From: Heligmosomoides polygyrus polygyrus
Taxonomy: Eukaryota; Nematoda; Chromadorea; Rhabditida; Heligmosomidae
Length of the DNA stretch: 64,000 nt
Direction: 5' to 3'
Assembly (NCBI GenBank): GCA_947396885.1
Contig: OX377205.1
Span: forward strand, 69,536,969 to 69,600,968
Part shown: piece by piece, positions 13,201 through 22,070 of the stretch
Numbering within the stretch: the first letter of the stretch is position 1
How the letters are laid out: each line of letters starts with the position of its first letter
The notes under the pieces: model-generated
Databases searched by the model: none
What the model saw: the letters and a program-made list of their open reading frames with translations, nothing else
What the model was told of the DNA's origin: nothing
Position numbers and translations under genes: made by a program

Positions 13201-16200
13201 GCGTCGGTCGCAACATGGAAAACAATGGAACAGGTTCGGCCTCAACGGAGAAAAGTTCGTGGACGGGATGGAAAGCCCGCACGAGAAATAGGAGGGCACT
13301 TCGCTACACTAACGATATCCTTGATGATCTTTATGGAGCACGACGGAATGTTGAGTGATTATTCTCTTTCGATGGGCGCGCGTAGCGCAGTCGAAGGAGG
13401 TGCCGGCTGTCACGTGCACCCGATACTAGGCTCCTGGCTCGGATTTCCCGCGCTTTGCCTCCATACTTCCCGTAGAGGCGTAATGCGGGGCACTTCCTGA
13501 AAAGGGTTGATTAACGCTGTCCTCCATGTTTTTATCGTTTATTTCTGTACCAGATTACGGTTATTTAAAGTTAGAAGCGGGAAATGGCGTAAACCTTCAA
13601 CCCGACCTGGTATTTCAGGGCTTTACTAATTGTAAGAGGTTCTGAATACGTTTTTAAGCTGGCATCCAATACGTCTGTATGCAACAGTGCATCACTACTT
13701 CGGCAGAAGCTCGGCTAAACAGCTGCGTTATAAGAGAGAGCCACGTTTTGACAATGTGCCTGCGCTTCTTGGCTACAGCAAACGTCCACAGTGTCATCCC
13801 CTTTCCTTGCTCGTGATCCGATCCCTTAAGGGGAGCTATTTTTCCTCTTTGAGCGACTTTCTGATTCTACAAGCAATGCCTCACAAAATGCACATGTGTG
13901 TCCTTGCTAGGGAAGGTTTTCGACCTCCCATGGATCTTCAAGTTGAGACCAGGATCATTAGAAAGAGCTCGGAATGCTGATTACGAATATGGCTGTCAAC
14001 CCGGAAGCGGGAGGCCTCACCACAGGCTGGCTGTGCGACACACCTGGCGCGAGAGTGGTGAGTCATCAGGGCCCCGTAATAGCTCCGTGCCAGATGCGGC
14101 GGCGGCGCGGTGGTAGTGGCATGATCTGTCAGCTGCGAGGTCGTAGGTTCGATTCCTGTTGCTGCCGCCCCTTTTGCAAATCACGATTTATCTTCGAAAT
14201 GACCTTTTGTTCTGAATTATGACACGTGTTTGAATAAATAGCCGCGAAAACTACCATACGCGTTTATTGAAGGCAAAAACTGCTATGGTAACAGTAGGCT
14301 GTCTATCTGGGTCATGTTGAGCTCCACGCTATTTGACATGGCAAACAACCTGACCGTTTTCATAAAGTTTTTCATCGGGCCGAAGAAAAAACGTCTAGAG
14401 GTTGATAACATTCTCATGGGTGGTGCTCGAGTTTTCTTCGCCCTCGTCATGGCAATGGTCCCAATCGGACTCGTCACCGGTAGACACACTGATCCCAAAT
14501 TTTCATTCGTTTCGACTTCAACTGAAGGTGCAACACCGTCACCCAGAATAGTGCGAACCTCCTACCCCAAATTCAGCGAGAAGAATGGACACCACCTTTG
14601 CTGGTGAAGAGGACGTAGTGAGTGAATAAAAGGCCGTAAATCAACGACATTTTGAGCCTCCACATCAATCAAAAGTGCAGTAGATCAACGTTCTTCCTCA
14701 TCGTACATTCTGCTTACCTTTTTGCTTCACACACTTTTTTTGCTTTGCTCCATGAATGTTAAGGTTGTTAAAAACACCTCTGGTTATTCAATATATGATT
14801 TGGACTATACTTGTGCAAAATAGTAAATAAAAATGTCACCATAGCAGTTTTTTGCCTTCAAGCGTTTTTACAAACGTGTAGGGTAGATTTTCCGGCTATT
14901 TAATCAAACAGTGTCATGATTCAGAACAAAAGGTCATTTCGATGATAAATCATGATTTGCAAAAAGGCCGGCAGCAACAGAAATTGAACCTACGACCTCG
15001 CGGCTGGCGAGCGGAGGCACTACCCCCACGCCACCGCCGCAGCTGAGGAACCTTTCTTACGGAGCCCTGATGACTCACCACTCTCGCGCCAGGTGTGTCG
15101 CACAGCCGGCCTGTGGTGGGGCCCCCCGATTTCGGCAGGCCGTAACTCGCTCAGGAATTTCATTCTGCAATTTTGACACCCATATTCGTAATCAGCATTC
15201 CGAGCTCTTTCTAACGGTCCTCGTCTCAACTTGAAGTTCCATGGGATGTCGAAACCCTTTCCTAGTTAGTAGAATGAAATGCCTGTGCCCGTCATGCGAT
15301 GAAGTTTCGATGAAGAAGATGAGCTGATTTAAGGAATCTTCCTTCGCGCAACGAGGGAGACTTGAAGGGTTCTTATTGGATATACCATTTTTTGGTTTAA
15401 GGAAAACGTACTGAACACATTCCACCGTCGATAGAGCATGGGGCCTGCTCTACTTGTTTTCGGCAACGCTATATCCTTCTTACCTTGAACAAAGATGTAA
15501 GCCCAATCGCTTTGTGCTGGCGTAGGCTTAGGAATCGCACTACTCATTTTTCCTTCTTTTGCTCTATCTAAGTGAAAGTGATGTGTCTGTGACAGTCTTT
15601 CAGACGCATGTACTTCGTTGCTTTCATTGTAATTCCATAACCGTGTCATGGACCACCCATTTTCCACTACTCATCTCCCTTTCGCTGTTCCAGGACGGAA
15701 TTTTCCTGCAAAACAAAGATCACCAATGACAGAAAACGAAACACTACACCGGGCTAACGAAGTTCCGTCATTTGGGGCTTTGTGAAAACTATGGAAAAAT
15801 AGCGCCAGATAGCAATAAAAGGATAAAGGATAAAGGACGGCGATACTCATTCCTTTTGGAATGCGCCACGCATTCTACTTCTACGGGATTTGAATGAGTA
15901 CTTCGCCATACAATGACTTGCGGTAGCCAGCCGATGTACAAGTCAGTGCTTTATCCTTCCCAGACAAAACCAACTCCGGAGGTATGGAAGGCTTGATTGG
16001 CCTGGGCGGGAAATCCGAACCAGGAACCTGGTATCGGGTGCAGGCGACAGCGCCGCCTCCTCCGACTGCGCTCCTTGGCCTGCTAGATAGCAATAGCATT
16101 CCCTATTCGTCTGCATAATACTTGGACGATGTGCAAAAATGCAGTCAGCTTGGATGGAACACGCTTGTGCCGGGAATTAATAACCGATCTTTACCCGAAA

Positions 16201-19200
16201 TTAATCGTGACCGGAAGGTGCCAATCTAAGTCACTTGCAAGTTTCATTTCACTGCGCATCCATACCTTATCATGTTTTCACCATCATATTGTATCATTAA
16301 GGACCGAAGCTAGAATGATTATTCTCAACATCCTCTCTCTATGTTTCTCTTTTTGCTCAAAGTTAGCATTGTATATTGGATTAGTCAAAAATAATATGTC
16401 GGATCTATGCCGCCACATTCAAAATGAAATATCACCGCTAGGAGACAGCTGTATCAGCTCGAATTTCGATTTCTTTGCAGATAAAAGGCTTGTGTTGTGA
16501 GTCTGCAACCACGACATACTTGTATTCTAGAACCGATATTCTCGAGGAGGTCGGCTTTATCGCAGGTTCAAAAACAAGTCCTTTCCGTTACGAAGAAATT
16601 TAGCGGAGGCTTACAGTGTAAGCACCTGAAGTGTGTGCCTGGACGGGGGAGCGAGTCATAGGTAGAATCTCAGCCCTTCAATTAGTATGAAAATGTGATT
16701 CTTATTTTGGCAAGTCGATTACTCCAGGGAGTACTGGTTGAAGTTGCTGTTTGTAGTTGTTTGTTAGTGGGGTGGTATTTGGTTTTGGAAGGGCACGCGC
16801 AGTATGATAGGAGCACAGTTGTCCGTTTCTACTTCTTCTCGTTTACGAAAACTTCCCTACACCTAATTTCCCAATGTCGTATCGCTGGATATTTTCTTGC
16901 CATACGAGCAAACTTCCCGCAGCAATTGCGACTGCTCGCACGTTTTTTACCGATAAAGAGTATGCGATTACATTCCAGTATTTGTCTTTTTTTCAATATT
17001 ATTCTGAAGGACATTTCAGTTTAAACGGTGAACCTAACTGTCTCCTACGTTGGAGTTCGTTTTTGGAAAGCACTCGAGAAGCCTGCAGATTCGTCTGTTT
17101 CAAAGAGGTGCTCCTACTGCGGTGGCTTCATTTCTTATCAAGGGCAGCTGAGACATGTTTTGAGACAGTGGCGCAAACTGCAGATGAATTTCTCCTCCTG
17201 TAATTGGAGTTGTTCTGTACGTCGCCCACATCGGTGAGGTCATAATCATGCATTTTTCTCCCTTCTCTCTCTATTCATCTACGTACTTGTCTACAACAAA
17301 AGAGTTTGATTTTCTTCTACGAGGTACAAAATGCCCCCCACACCTGCACGGCAAATTTGCTCCATGTGTCCTGTACGAATATGTGTTTGCGAATGTGCGT
17401 TAAAAACACGAACAACCTTCAAGAGTTAAAAAATGCGAATGGAAGCGAATGTGCGTTTCTCGATTTGTTCCCTCAGTTATGGCGAAAATTTTATAGTCGT
17501 ATGTGAAAGCAATGATCGAAGAGTTCCAGAAACGTTCCCGAAGTTCAGAAAATTTTAAACATTTCTGAATAAAACTAGGTATATTACTGGGGCTGCTCCT
17601 GGCTCTTCAAAAAATGGCTCTCCTAGTAATCCTCGGAATGTTTTCCTGCTGTAGACAGTTGAATCCGACATTATTTTTGAATGAACCTAGAATAATGGCC
17701 TACGCTCACTTGCTCCGACGCACGACCACACTTCACGCTCTTAACCTAGTTTCCTTTCAACTTTTTTTTCCAGGACTTACTCATTTGTTTAAATGACCTA
17801 GCAGCTTGTGCTCTTTTTTGGCTACCAGGTCTTCCAACTAGCGCTAAAGAAGACCGGTTTCCGCCATGTGTCCGAAACGTCTAAACTTGGCTGCCTGCGG
17901 AATAGGCCGCGAAGAGTAATGATGAATTCTTTTCCCCTAACGCTAAATGTCAGTTTAGCATTAAACCGCGTTCCTGATAGGTTTCAGTAGAAACGAGTTT
18001 GCAGGAACACAGCTGCTAGTGAGTCATTATTTCCGCTACGTCTTCTATTCCTCATAAGTCTAGCAGAATTCTGAACGTAACTCCTAGGTCCTTTAAGGGA
18101 GAACTGGTCCGAAATATTTTAGCCGTAGCTCTAAATATCCGCCAAAATGAACATCCGGATGCCTAGGCTCGATGGGAGTTTGCTAAAACTTTAATATACG
18201 TAACGCGTAGATGAATGTAGGTGTTGATTTCACGGATAGATTCGCTTCAGGCGAATAGTTCTCTCCATCTCTGAGGGCCATAATGGTGACGGCCAGACGA
18301 AGATGACCAAAAGCTCCTCTCGGTGGCAGCATTCTGAACATAGATTCCTGGGCCCTTCAAGGGAGAACTGTTTCGTAATCAGGTCTATGACAGGACGTGC
18401 CTCACTGCGGCCCGCGTACTTTGCCTCAAGAGGAAGGAGAAGAATTCATGCATGATGCGTGGTGTGGCATTTCAGAATTGTGGGAAGGACTGTGCATATG
18501 GGAGCTCCGTATATACTGGGGAGCAAGGAGCACCTGGGTTATTATATGATAGGCAACCTCCCTACCTCTTGGCTAGAACATATGGTTCGATGCTTAGAAA
18601 ACGCGATGCTGCTGGTGTCCGTGCCAATCTTGGGGAGAGAAGATCTTAAACCACGGCTACGAATCCTCGGATGATCTGACCTCCGGGCTATTTAAGGCTG
18701 GTGGTATGTGATGACCCACTTCGCCATCCACCTGTAAGGTTAGCCGTTTTTCGCATATCCGTTTTTCGCAACCTTCATCTCTGACTGTGTCTAATCTCCT
18801 CAAGGAACGCATCCTTTCGAATAAAATAAACTACAAAGTATTTAAACGGTTTCAATATGGCAGTCTATAAAGAATGTGAAAACGCCGAAATCTTGGCCCA
18901 CGTCAATCTTGACCTTCAGCTAGACAGGGTATCAATCGTCTACGTGCATGCCAAGATCCACTGAAATCCAAGCATGAACACCATTCTAGACACAGTATAA
19001 TCGCTGTTGTCGTCATTGTTCAGTCCACAGAGGTCTGTACACCCAGCGTTTAATTACGTATGTCGAGGCTGAAGAAGTACACGTTGGGGAGCGCTTGAGA
19101 GCCCCAAGGTCTCATAGGAATATTGGATGATTTCCTGGTTGCGGGGAGCCACGTGGGTGTCGACACCACGTGACGCTCTTTTCGTCTCTCTGCCTAAAGG

Positions 19201-20441
19201 TGGGGCTTTACACTCTCTCTATATTCAGCCTTCGATGTTTGCTCTCTCAGAAATTGGCAAAAAGCACCAATGTGTGGCTCACGACATTTCGTCTTGGGCT
19301 TGGCGCTACCCTAGTTGGGACTGGGACGACGGAAGAGGTTTGATAATGCCCTACTGATATTGCCGATATCGTATCCTCCGCTGCCACTCCACGAGAAGAG
19401 CGCCACCAGAAATTGCTTTAGCTCTTCTGTTGACACTTTCTCATCAGGGTTCCGATTCGCTCGCCTTCACTCCGCTCTACACTGGATTTTGGATTTATTG
19501 GACCTGGAGAAATCGTCCAGCCTTTTAGTTTGGTCCCGGTTCTGGGCCTGGTCGCAAACATTACAAACCAAAGAGCTTTCCGAGCCAATAGTCTGCATCC
19601 CGACTTTGCCACATAAGTCGTAAGGTATCGCTTAGCAAACCTGATACAATTTCTACACCGTCACCCATGGCTGTGTCACAAGCACGCTAGTTGAACAGAA
19701 GCTGAATCTTGTTGGGACTACTATTTTCTCACACATGTACAGCAAACCCGTCGGAGATAAAAAACTGCAAGCGCGTGAACTTTCAAGCGGCCCTTCCTTG
19801 ACCTGAGGAAAAGGTCAGTTCACACAATTGCACGAAAAGCCAGAGCTACATAGAAAATAGAACAGCAGTTTTTCAAAACAAACTGAACCTAACGTGGATC
19901 AAACGTGACGACAACAAAACGGAAAAATAGTGTTCGCGAATTCCCGAAACAGGTAGAGTCAGTTCCCTTCAAACTCCTTATTTTTGTATTTATAATTCGT
20001 AATTAGTACAGCTCGTAAGGCGAGGAGGCAACACCCGTTTTTGGCGTGCGCTTTATGTGTGGAAAAGTGGAAGGAGAGAATTCAGAAAATGTCTTTGGAA
20101 GGGCGAAAAGGGAGAGAATGATTATCCATATTTTATACCTCGTCGATATTTTCAAAAGAGGGTCTCACTTACTAATAATTTTCTCCAAATTGTGCTCCTC
20201 AGTTGCTCTTTCCTTGACGAAACTCTGAAGGAGCGTCGATAGTTCTTGAATTCCATACGTTAATTTTTCGCAATTTCAGATCTGCGCTTTCGTGGAGAAG
20301 GAAGAGAATGAGGAGCGGATTCAGGCCGACTGGAAGTTCGCGGCGATGGCCGTCGACCGGGCCTGCCTCATCATGTTCACAGTGTTCATCGTGCTCTCCA
20401 CGATGGCCATCTTCCTCTCGGCGCCTCATATCATCGCCTAG
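1279..20441 (+). CDS. Nicotinic acetylcholine receptor alpha-type subunit (ACR-16/alpha7-like group), 11 exons
   Basis: This is a ligand-gated cation channel subunit of the plasma membrane. Exons: 1279-1381, 2797-2930, 2983-3098, 3153-3269, 4353-4453, 4504-4659, 4815-4907, 5945-6031, 7093-7202, 8830-9045, 20280-20441; all phases join to 464 residues. The N-terminus (1-22) is a signal peptide. Visible landmarks are loop [10 protein letters not shown], a Cys-loop C151-C165 with exactly 13 residues between the cysteines, loop B GSWTFHG, the vicinal pair C221-C222 that marks alpha subunits, and RRRTLYYGF before M1 (about 244-266). M2 (274-296) keeps a Glu before Lys at its start, a mid-helix Leu and an outer Glu, which suggests a cation pore. 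M3 is about 304-325, the M3-M4 loop is short (about 100 residues) and M4 ends in APHIIA-stop. The ATG was chosen because it opens the signal peptide. Oddities: the exon 5 acceptor reads CG (4351-4352), and the tyrosine usually two before the Cys pair is Phe. All other junctions are GT-AG. The exact subunit name cannot be fixed by eye. Confidence 0.93.
2060..2335 (+). repeat. tRNA-derived SINE copy 1 (receptor intron 1)
   Basis: It starts with a tRNA-like head: the A-box-like TAGCGCAGTC near 2073 and the B-box GGTTCGAATTT at 2128-2138 are spaced as in RNA polymerase III promoters. A tRNA-unrelated body follows, containing GGTATAGCCTTGTCTGG and ending near GCGGCGCATCCC. Related copies lie at 2548-2760, 12085-12315, 13372-13505, 15850-16090 and 39519-39700. 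Its sense orientation inside the intron suggests tolerated insertion. Boundaries are approximate. Confidence 0.6.
2548..2760 (+). repeat. tRNA-derived SINE copy 2 (diverged)
   Basis: It shares the AGTCGGAGGAGGTGCCGAC head and the GCGTAGCGCATCCCGCAAAG tail with the other copies, but its B-box region is altered (CAGGCTCTCATC where others read GGTTCGAAT). It is therefore an older, probably untranscribable copy. It ends about 35 bp before exon 2 of the receptor gene. Confidence 0.5.
5361..5435 (+). other. tRNA-like sequence (tRNA pseudogene or SINE head)
   Basis: The segment begins GCGCCGG and ends GGCGCT, so its ends can pair as a short acceptor stem. It contains an A-box-like TGGTGTAATGGC and a clear B-box GGTTCGAGTCC. 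Length (75 bp) and box spacing fit a tRNA, but the D and anticodon arms do not fold convincingly by eye, so no isotype is given. It lies in receptor intron 7, sense strand. A tRNA-derived repeat of a family different from the 2.06-kb SINE is the likeliest reading. Confidence 0.4.
6372..6543. mobile_element. 172-bp hairpin MITE
   Basis: Two arms of about 75 bp form a near-complete palindrome. The left arm begins CTGGGGCCGGATTCATCAAC and the right arm, in reverse complement, begins CTGGGGCCGGGTTCATCAAC; both continue through TTACGTAA and AACGGAG to a small loop near 6455. There is no coding capacity. This is typical of a miniature inverted-repeat element mobilised in trans. No convincing target-site duplication could be assigned, so the superfamily is open. 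It lies in receptor intron 8. Confidence 0.75.
7203..8829 (+). other. Receptor intron 9, no recognised gene
   Basis: This 1.6-kb intron separates the M3 exon from the M3-M4 loop exon. A 135-codon open frame at 7994-8401 and shorter frames on both strands match nothing I recognise and lack splice-consistent context. No long repeat arms were seen. I treat it as non-coding. Confidence 0.5.
9480..10880. repeat. Complex tandem and inverted repeat block in receptor intron 10
   Basis: A motif close to TCACGAATCTGACATC recurs in direct orientation near 9588, 9727, 9953, 10090 and 10216, each preceded by a CCAAACTTCG-type stretch and followed by GTTTTTCG or GTTTTCGAAAATTTTGG. The block near 10620-10870 is the inverse of 9830-10050 over about 220 bp, including GGGAGGCCCGGAAGGGAAAG. 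The same family appears at 41.3-41.5 and 42.0 kb. No transposase is visible; a non-autonomous DNA transposon family is the likeliest explanation. Confidence 0.65.
10881..12084. other. Intron 10 stretch with nothing recognised
   Basis: AT-rich intronic sequence between repeat blocks. The open frames here, including 110 codons on the - strand at 11025-11357, show no domain, signal peptide or membrane segment I recognise. Confidence 0.4.
12085..12315 (-). repeat. tRNA-derived SINE copy 3 (antisense)
   Basis: Read on the - strand, it shows the CGGAGGAAGTGCCGGCTGTC head (near 12245-12265), a B-box region around 12212-12222 (TTGAACCAGG on the + strand) and the body with a CTGGAAAGGACAAAAC-type stretch. 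It is opposite in orientation to the copies at 2.06 and 13.4 kb. Confidence 0.55.
13372..13505 (+). repeat. tRNA-derived SINE copy 4 (truncated)
   Basis: The head GCGCGTAGCGCAGTCG begins at about 13377, followed by AGGAGGTGCCGGCTGTC and a B-box-like GGCTCGGATTT. The body is short, so the copy is truncated or diverged downstream. It lies in receptor intron 10. Confidence 0.55.
14101..14169 (+). other. tRNA-like sequence in left repeat arm
   Basis: The 5' GGCGGCG can pair, with wobbles, with the segment after the T-arm. GGTGGTAGTGG resembles an A box, and GTAGG-TTCGATT-CCTGT forms a five-pair T stem with a seven-base loop. The sequence recurs, inverted and altered, at 14966-15040, so it belongs to a repeat family rather than being a unique tRNA gene. 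Confidence 0.45.
14295..14479 (+). CDS. Exon-like segment of an unidentified membrane protein
   Basis: The frame is open between a canonical acceptor (AACAG before 14295) and donor (GTAGAC from 14480); 185 bp gives one leading base, 61 codons and one trailing base. The product contains [17 protein letters not shown] followed by a hydrophobic stretch [14 protein letters not shown] (about residues 45-60), which looks like a membrane segment after a basic cytoplasmic loop. I do not recognise the family. No partner exons were found nearby, and it sits exactly inside an inverted-repeat pair within receptor intron 10, so a captured or stranded exon is more likely than a functional gene. Chance open frame remains possible. 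Confidence 0.35.
14966..15040 (-). other. tRNA-like sequence in right repeat arm
   Basis: This is the inverse counterpart of 14101-14169. On the - strand it carries GCGGCGGTGGCG, GTAGTGCC and GTCGTAGGTTCAATTTC; the B-box is altered (TTCAATTTC for TTCGATTCC). It is a degenerate repeat-borne tRNA-like element. Confidence 0.4.
15850..16090 (-). repeat. tRNA-derived SINE copy 5 (antisense)
   Basis: Read on the - strand it has the AGCGCAGTCGGAGGAGGCGG head (near 16055-16074), the B-box GGTTCGGATTT (near 16010-16020) and the shared body ending at TAGAAGTAGAATGCGTGG. It is one of the best preserved copies and shows the full order head, B-box, body, tail. Confidence 0.6.
16091..20279. other. Remainder of receptor intron 10, no recognised gene
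   Basis: About 4.2 kb before the last receptor exon. Open frames on both strands (123 codons at 16129-16500 is the longest) show no recognisable domain. Nothing convincing was found here: no long inverted arms and no transposase motif. Diverged repeat fragments are likely but cannot be named. Confidence 0.4.
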
Positions 20442-20528
20442 CAGCGGGCGGAGAACTCTCCTTCGTGCTATGCCACACAGCGTCTTGCCTGCGAGTGCCT
20501 TAGCTAGAACAAGCTCGCGTGATGTTCC

Positions 20529-20534
20529 AATAAA
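20529..20534 (+). promoter_or_regulatory. Polyadenylation signal of the receptor gene
   Basis: A canonical AATAAA lies 88 bp after the receptor stop codon on the sense strand, a usual distance for a nematode 3' UTR. It supports 20439-20441 as the true gene end. Confidence 0.7.
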
Positions 20535-20551
20535 GCGATACCTTAAGTGAC

Positions 20552-20557
20552 TTTATT
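20552..20557 (-). promoter_or_regulatory. Polyadenylation signal of the small secreted protein gene
   Basis: TTTATT on the + strand reads AATAAA on the - strand, about 65 bp downstream of the TAA at 20621-20623. It supports the end of the convergent - strand gene and lies only 18 bp from the receptor's own signal. Confidence 0.65.
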
Positions 20558-20620
20558 CCACTGTTCACTACGATTATATACAGAAACGGACAGAGACGAA
20601 CTGTGACGAAAAGAGCCTCG

Positions 20621-20908
20621 TTATTTTCCTACTGGATAGCCGCCGCCGGCGACCGCGTATGACGGGGCAGGTGGAGGTGGCGGTGGCGGCGCTACAGCGT
20701 ATCCTCCTGGTGCTGGTGGTGCAGGATACCTGGAACACGGGCATATGCCTGCCTCGGTTTCAGAAGCACAGCCGAAGATGAGCACTCACATTCCGCCTCC
20801 TCCTCCTCCACAGGGAGTAGGGCACGCCGGGGGTGGACAACAGGCACCGCCACCGCCGAAACACGCCAGCGCAGGCGTGGAGAGCAGCGCCAGAACGAGC
20901 AACGCGAT
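20621..20908 (-). CDS. Small secreted Cys/Gly/Pro-rich protein, GRL-like N-terminal type (3' partial gene model)
   Basis: Two exons in transcription order: 20908-20790 and 20729-20621 (TAA). The intron 20730-20789 has GTGAGT and TTCCAG ends, and the joined frame stays open for 75 codons. The product starts with a hydrophobic IALLVLALLSTPALA, a signal-peptide core with an AxA cleavage site. After it come CFGGGGACCPPPACPTPC, a Gly run and a Pro-rich PPPPPPPAPSYAVAGGGY tail. Nematode ground-like (hedgehog-related) and other cuticle-associated secreted proteins have such an N-terminal half; no ground-like domain is seen, so the assignment is by composition only. The exon starts after TTTCAG, so the initiator ATG must lie in an upstream exon that I could not place. 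It faces the receptor gene tail to tail. Confidence 0.7.
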
Positions 20909-21751
20909 CTGAAACGTGGGCAGTTTTGGAGGCGACCTGAGAGGAATCGACAACTTTGGACAGGACTCGAACCACCGCTTACACAGCGAGTTGCTAAACC
21001 GCGGTGGAGAGCAGAGCCGCGCGCTAGCATCGGAAGGGTTGACAACTGACTTAATGCCCCATCAAAACGGACGAGCAGAGTTTCACCAAGAATGCCGGCT
21101 GAACTGGTTTTCAGAGATTATTCTCTGCGAAAAAGCAAGTCGTCACAGTCGAGCTGCTCCACCTAGCCGACTCAGCGCTAAGAACTAGACCTTCCTCTTC
21201 CTTGATGCTATGGGCTCGTAATAAACTATGTAATCGCGCTAGCAGAACATTCATGTACTAAGAAGGTCTACAAAACTCTTTCACGCCTTGTTGCTGTGAT
21301 GATGACTGTTTGTCTACAGTTATCCACACTACAATTTAGAAGAGCCCAGTTGAAGAGGACGCTGTTTTTCAGAGTAAAACGTGACGGGGAAGTCCTATAG
21401 TATCCTTGACCCACTTCGTCGAAAACGTAAAGGATCGAGCCACAGTGTGACATTCTTTCAGCTCTCAAGCCTTCATGTATGGCAAGCGAAGAAGCTGAGT
21501 CAATGTTAGGAATGGTTCGCGCATTCCGTTTAGACGGAATCTCACGAAGTCAGTTGATGGCTATAAAACGCGCTAAGAGCGTAGCCGATTCGGAAATTAG
21601 CGTAAAAGTCAGGTCCAGACTGCCGTCTAGAAGCACAGGAGGCCGGAATTAATCGCCGCTGCGACATGCGGATGAGACATTTCTGTTTCTATCGCAGGTA
21701 ACTTGACTGCCTCACAGGAAACAGACGCGTTTTTCGAACAATACTTGATTT
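20909..21751. other. Upstream flank of the small secreted protein gene
   Basis: This must hold the missing first exon and promoter of the - strand gene, but no ATG exon with a clear donor could be chosen. A B-box-like GGTTCGAGTCC on the - strand near 20960 sits in otherwise unremarkable sequence. Confidence 0.35.
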
Positions 21752-21895
21752 AACGAACGATATGACCCTCTTCGTGTTCCTCGAGCAAAGTAGGTCCAAT
21801 GGAGCACTCTGGCACGCGACAGGGACGATTGCAGACGTCGCTGGCGCTCGCTCGAGCAAATCGATGATCAACGCTACGACAGAATCCGGCAGACA
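21752..21895 (+). pseudogene. RTE-type LINE, 3' end fragment
   Basis: The + frame reads NERYDPLRVPRAK, a stop, then VQWSTLARDRDDCRRRW and LEQIDDQRYDR. This is the C-terminal signature of the nematode RTE reverse transcriptase also seen at 23.2 and 51.3 kb. It carries an in-frame stop and lacks the rest of the ORF, so it is a 5'-truncated dead copy, as is usual for LINE insertions. Confidence 0.7.
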
Positions 21896-22070
21896 GACAG
21901 ACAGAATGCATGTCTTTCCGCTCTTGAGCAGCGGTTTAGACCTCGCCCCAGGAACAGTAACCTTGGCAAGCGAGAAGTGCCACAATCCACCTTCTACAGC
22001 GAGATTGACTGATCTGCGAAATGCTGGGATGCGCCGCGCGTTCCACTTACGGGATGTCAATTAAATCCGT

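Larger units (their letters stand above)
13905..15275. repeat. Inverted repeat pair (about 380-430 bp arms) enclosing a 550-bp core
   Basis: The arm 13905-14289 is the reverse complement of 14838-15275. Shared stretches include GAGACCAGGATC/GAGACGAGGACC, CACCTGGCGCGAGAGTGGTG, the tRNA-like part, ACCTTTTGTTCTGAAT and the inner edge CTATGGT. Each arm carries one tRNA-like sequence (14101-14169 and 14966-15040). The core 14290-14838 is single copy here and contains an exon-like segment. This could be a foldback element that captured host DNA, or two opposed copies of one repeat. Confidence 0.7.

Noticed and set aside
16129..16500. 123-codon + strand open frame in receptor intron 10
   Set aside because: No recognisable domain, no plausible splice context and AT-rich composition; probably chance.
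20199..20429. 76-codon - strand frame opposite the last receptor exon
   Set aside because: It is the antisense shadow of the M4 exon; its His/Asp/Glu-rich content mirrors the codon use of the receptor exon.
20930..21010. Possible tRNA gene on the - strand (GGTTCGAGTCC)
   Set aside because: Only a B-box is convincing. No acceptor stem or A-box at the right distance could be found.
20692..21045. 117-codon - strand open frame across the small secreted protein gene
   Set aside because: It is out of frame with the signal peptide and Cys/Gly region, is arginine- and serine-rich, and is explained as a shadow of the spliced exons.
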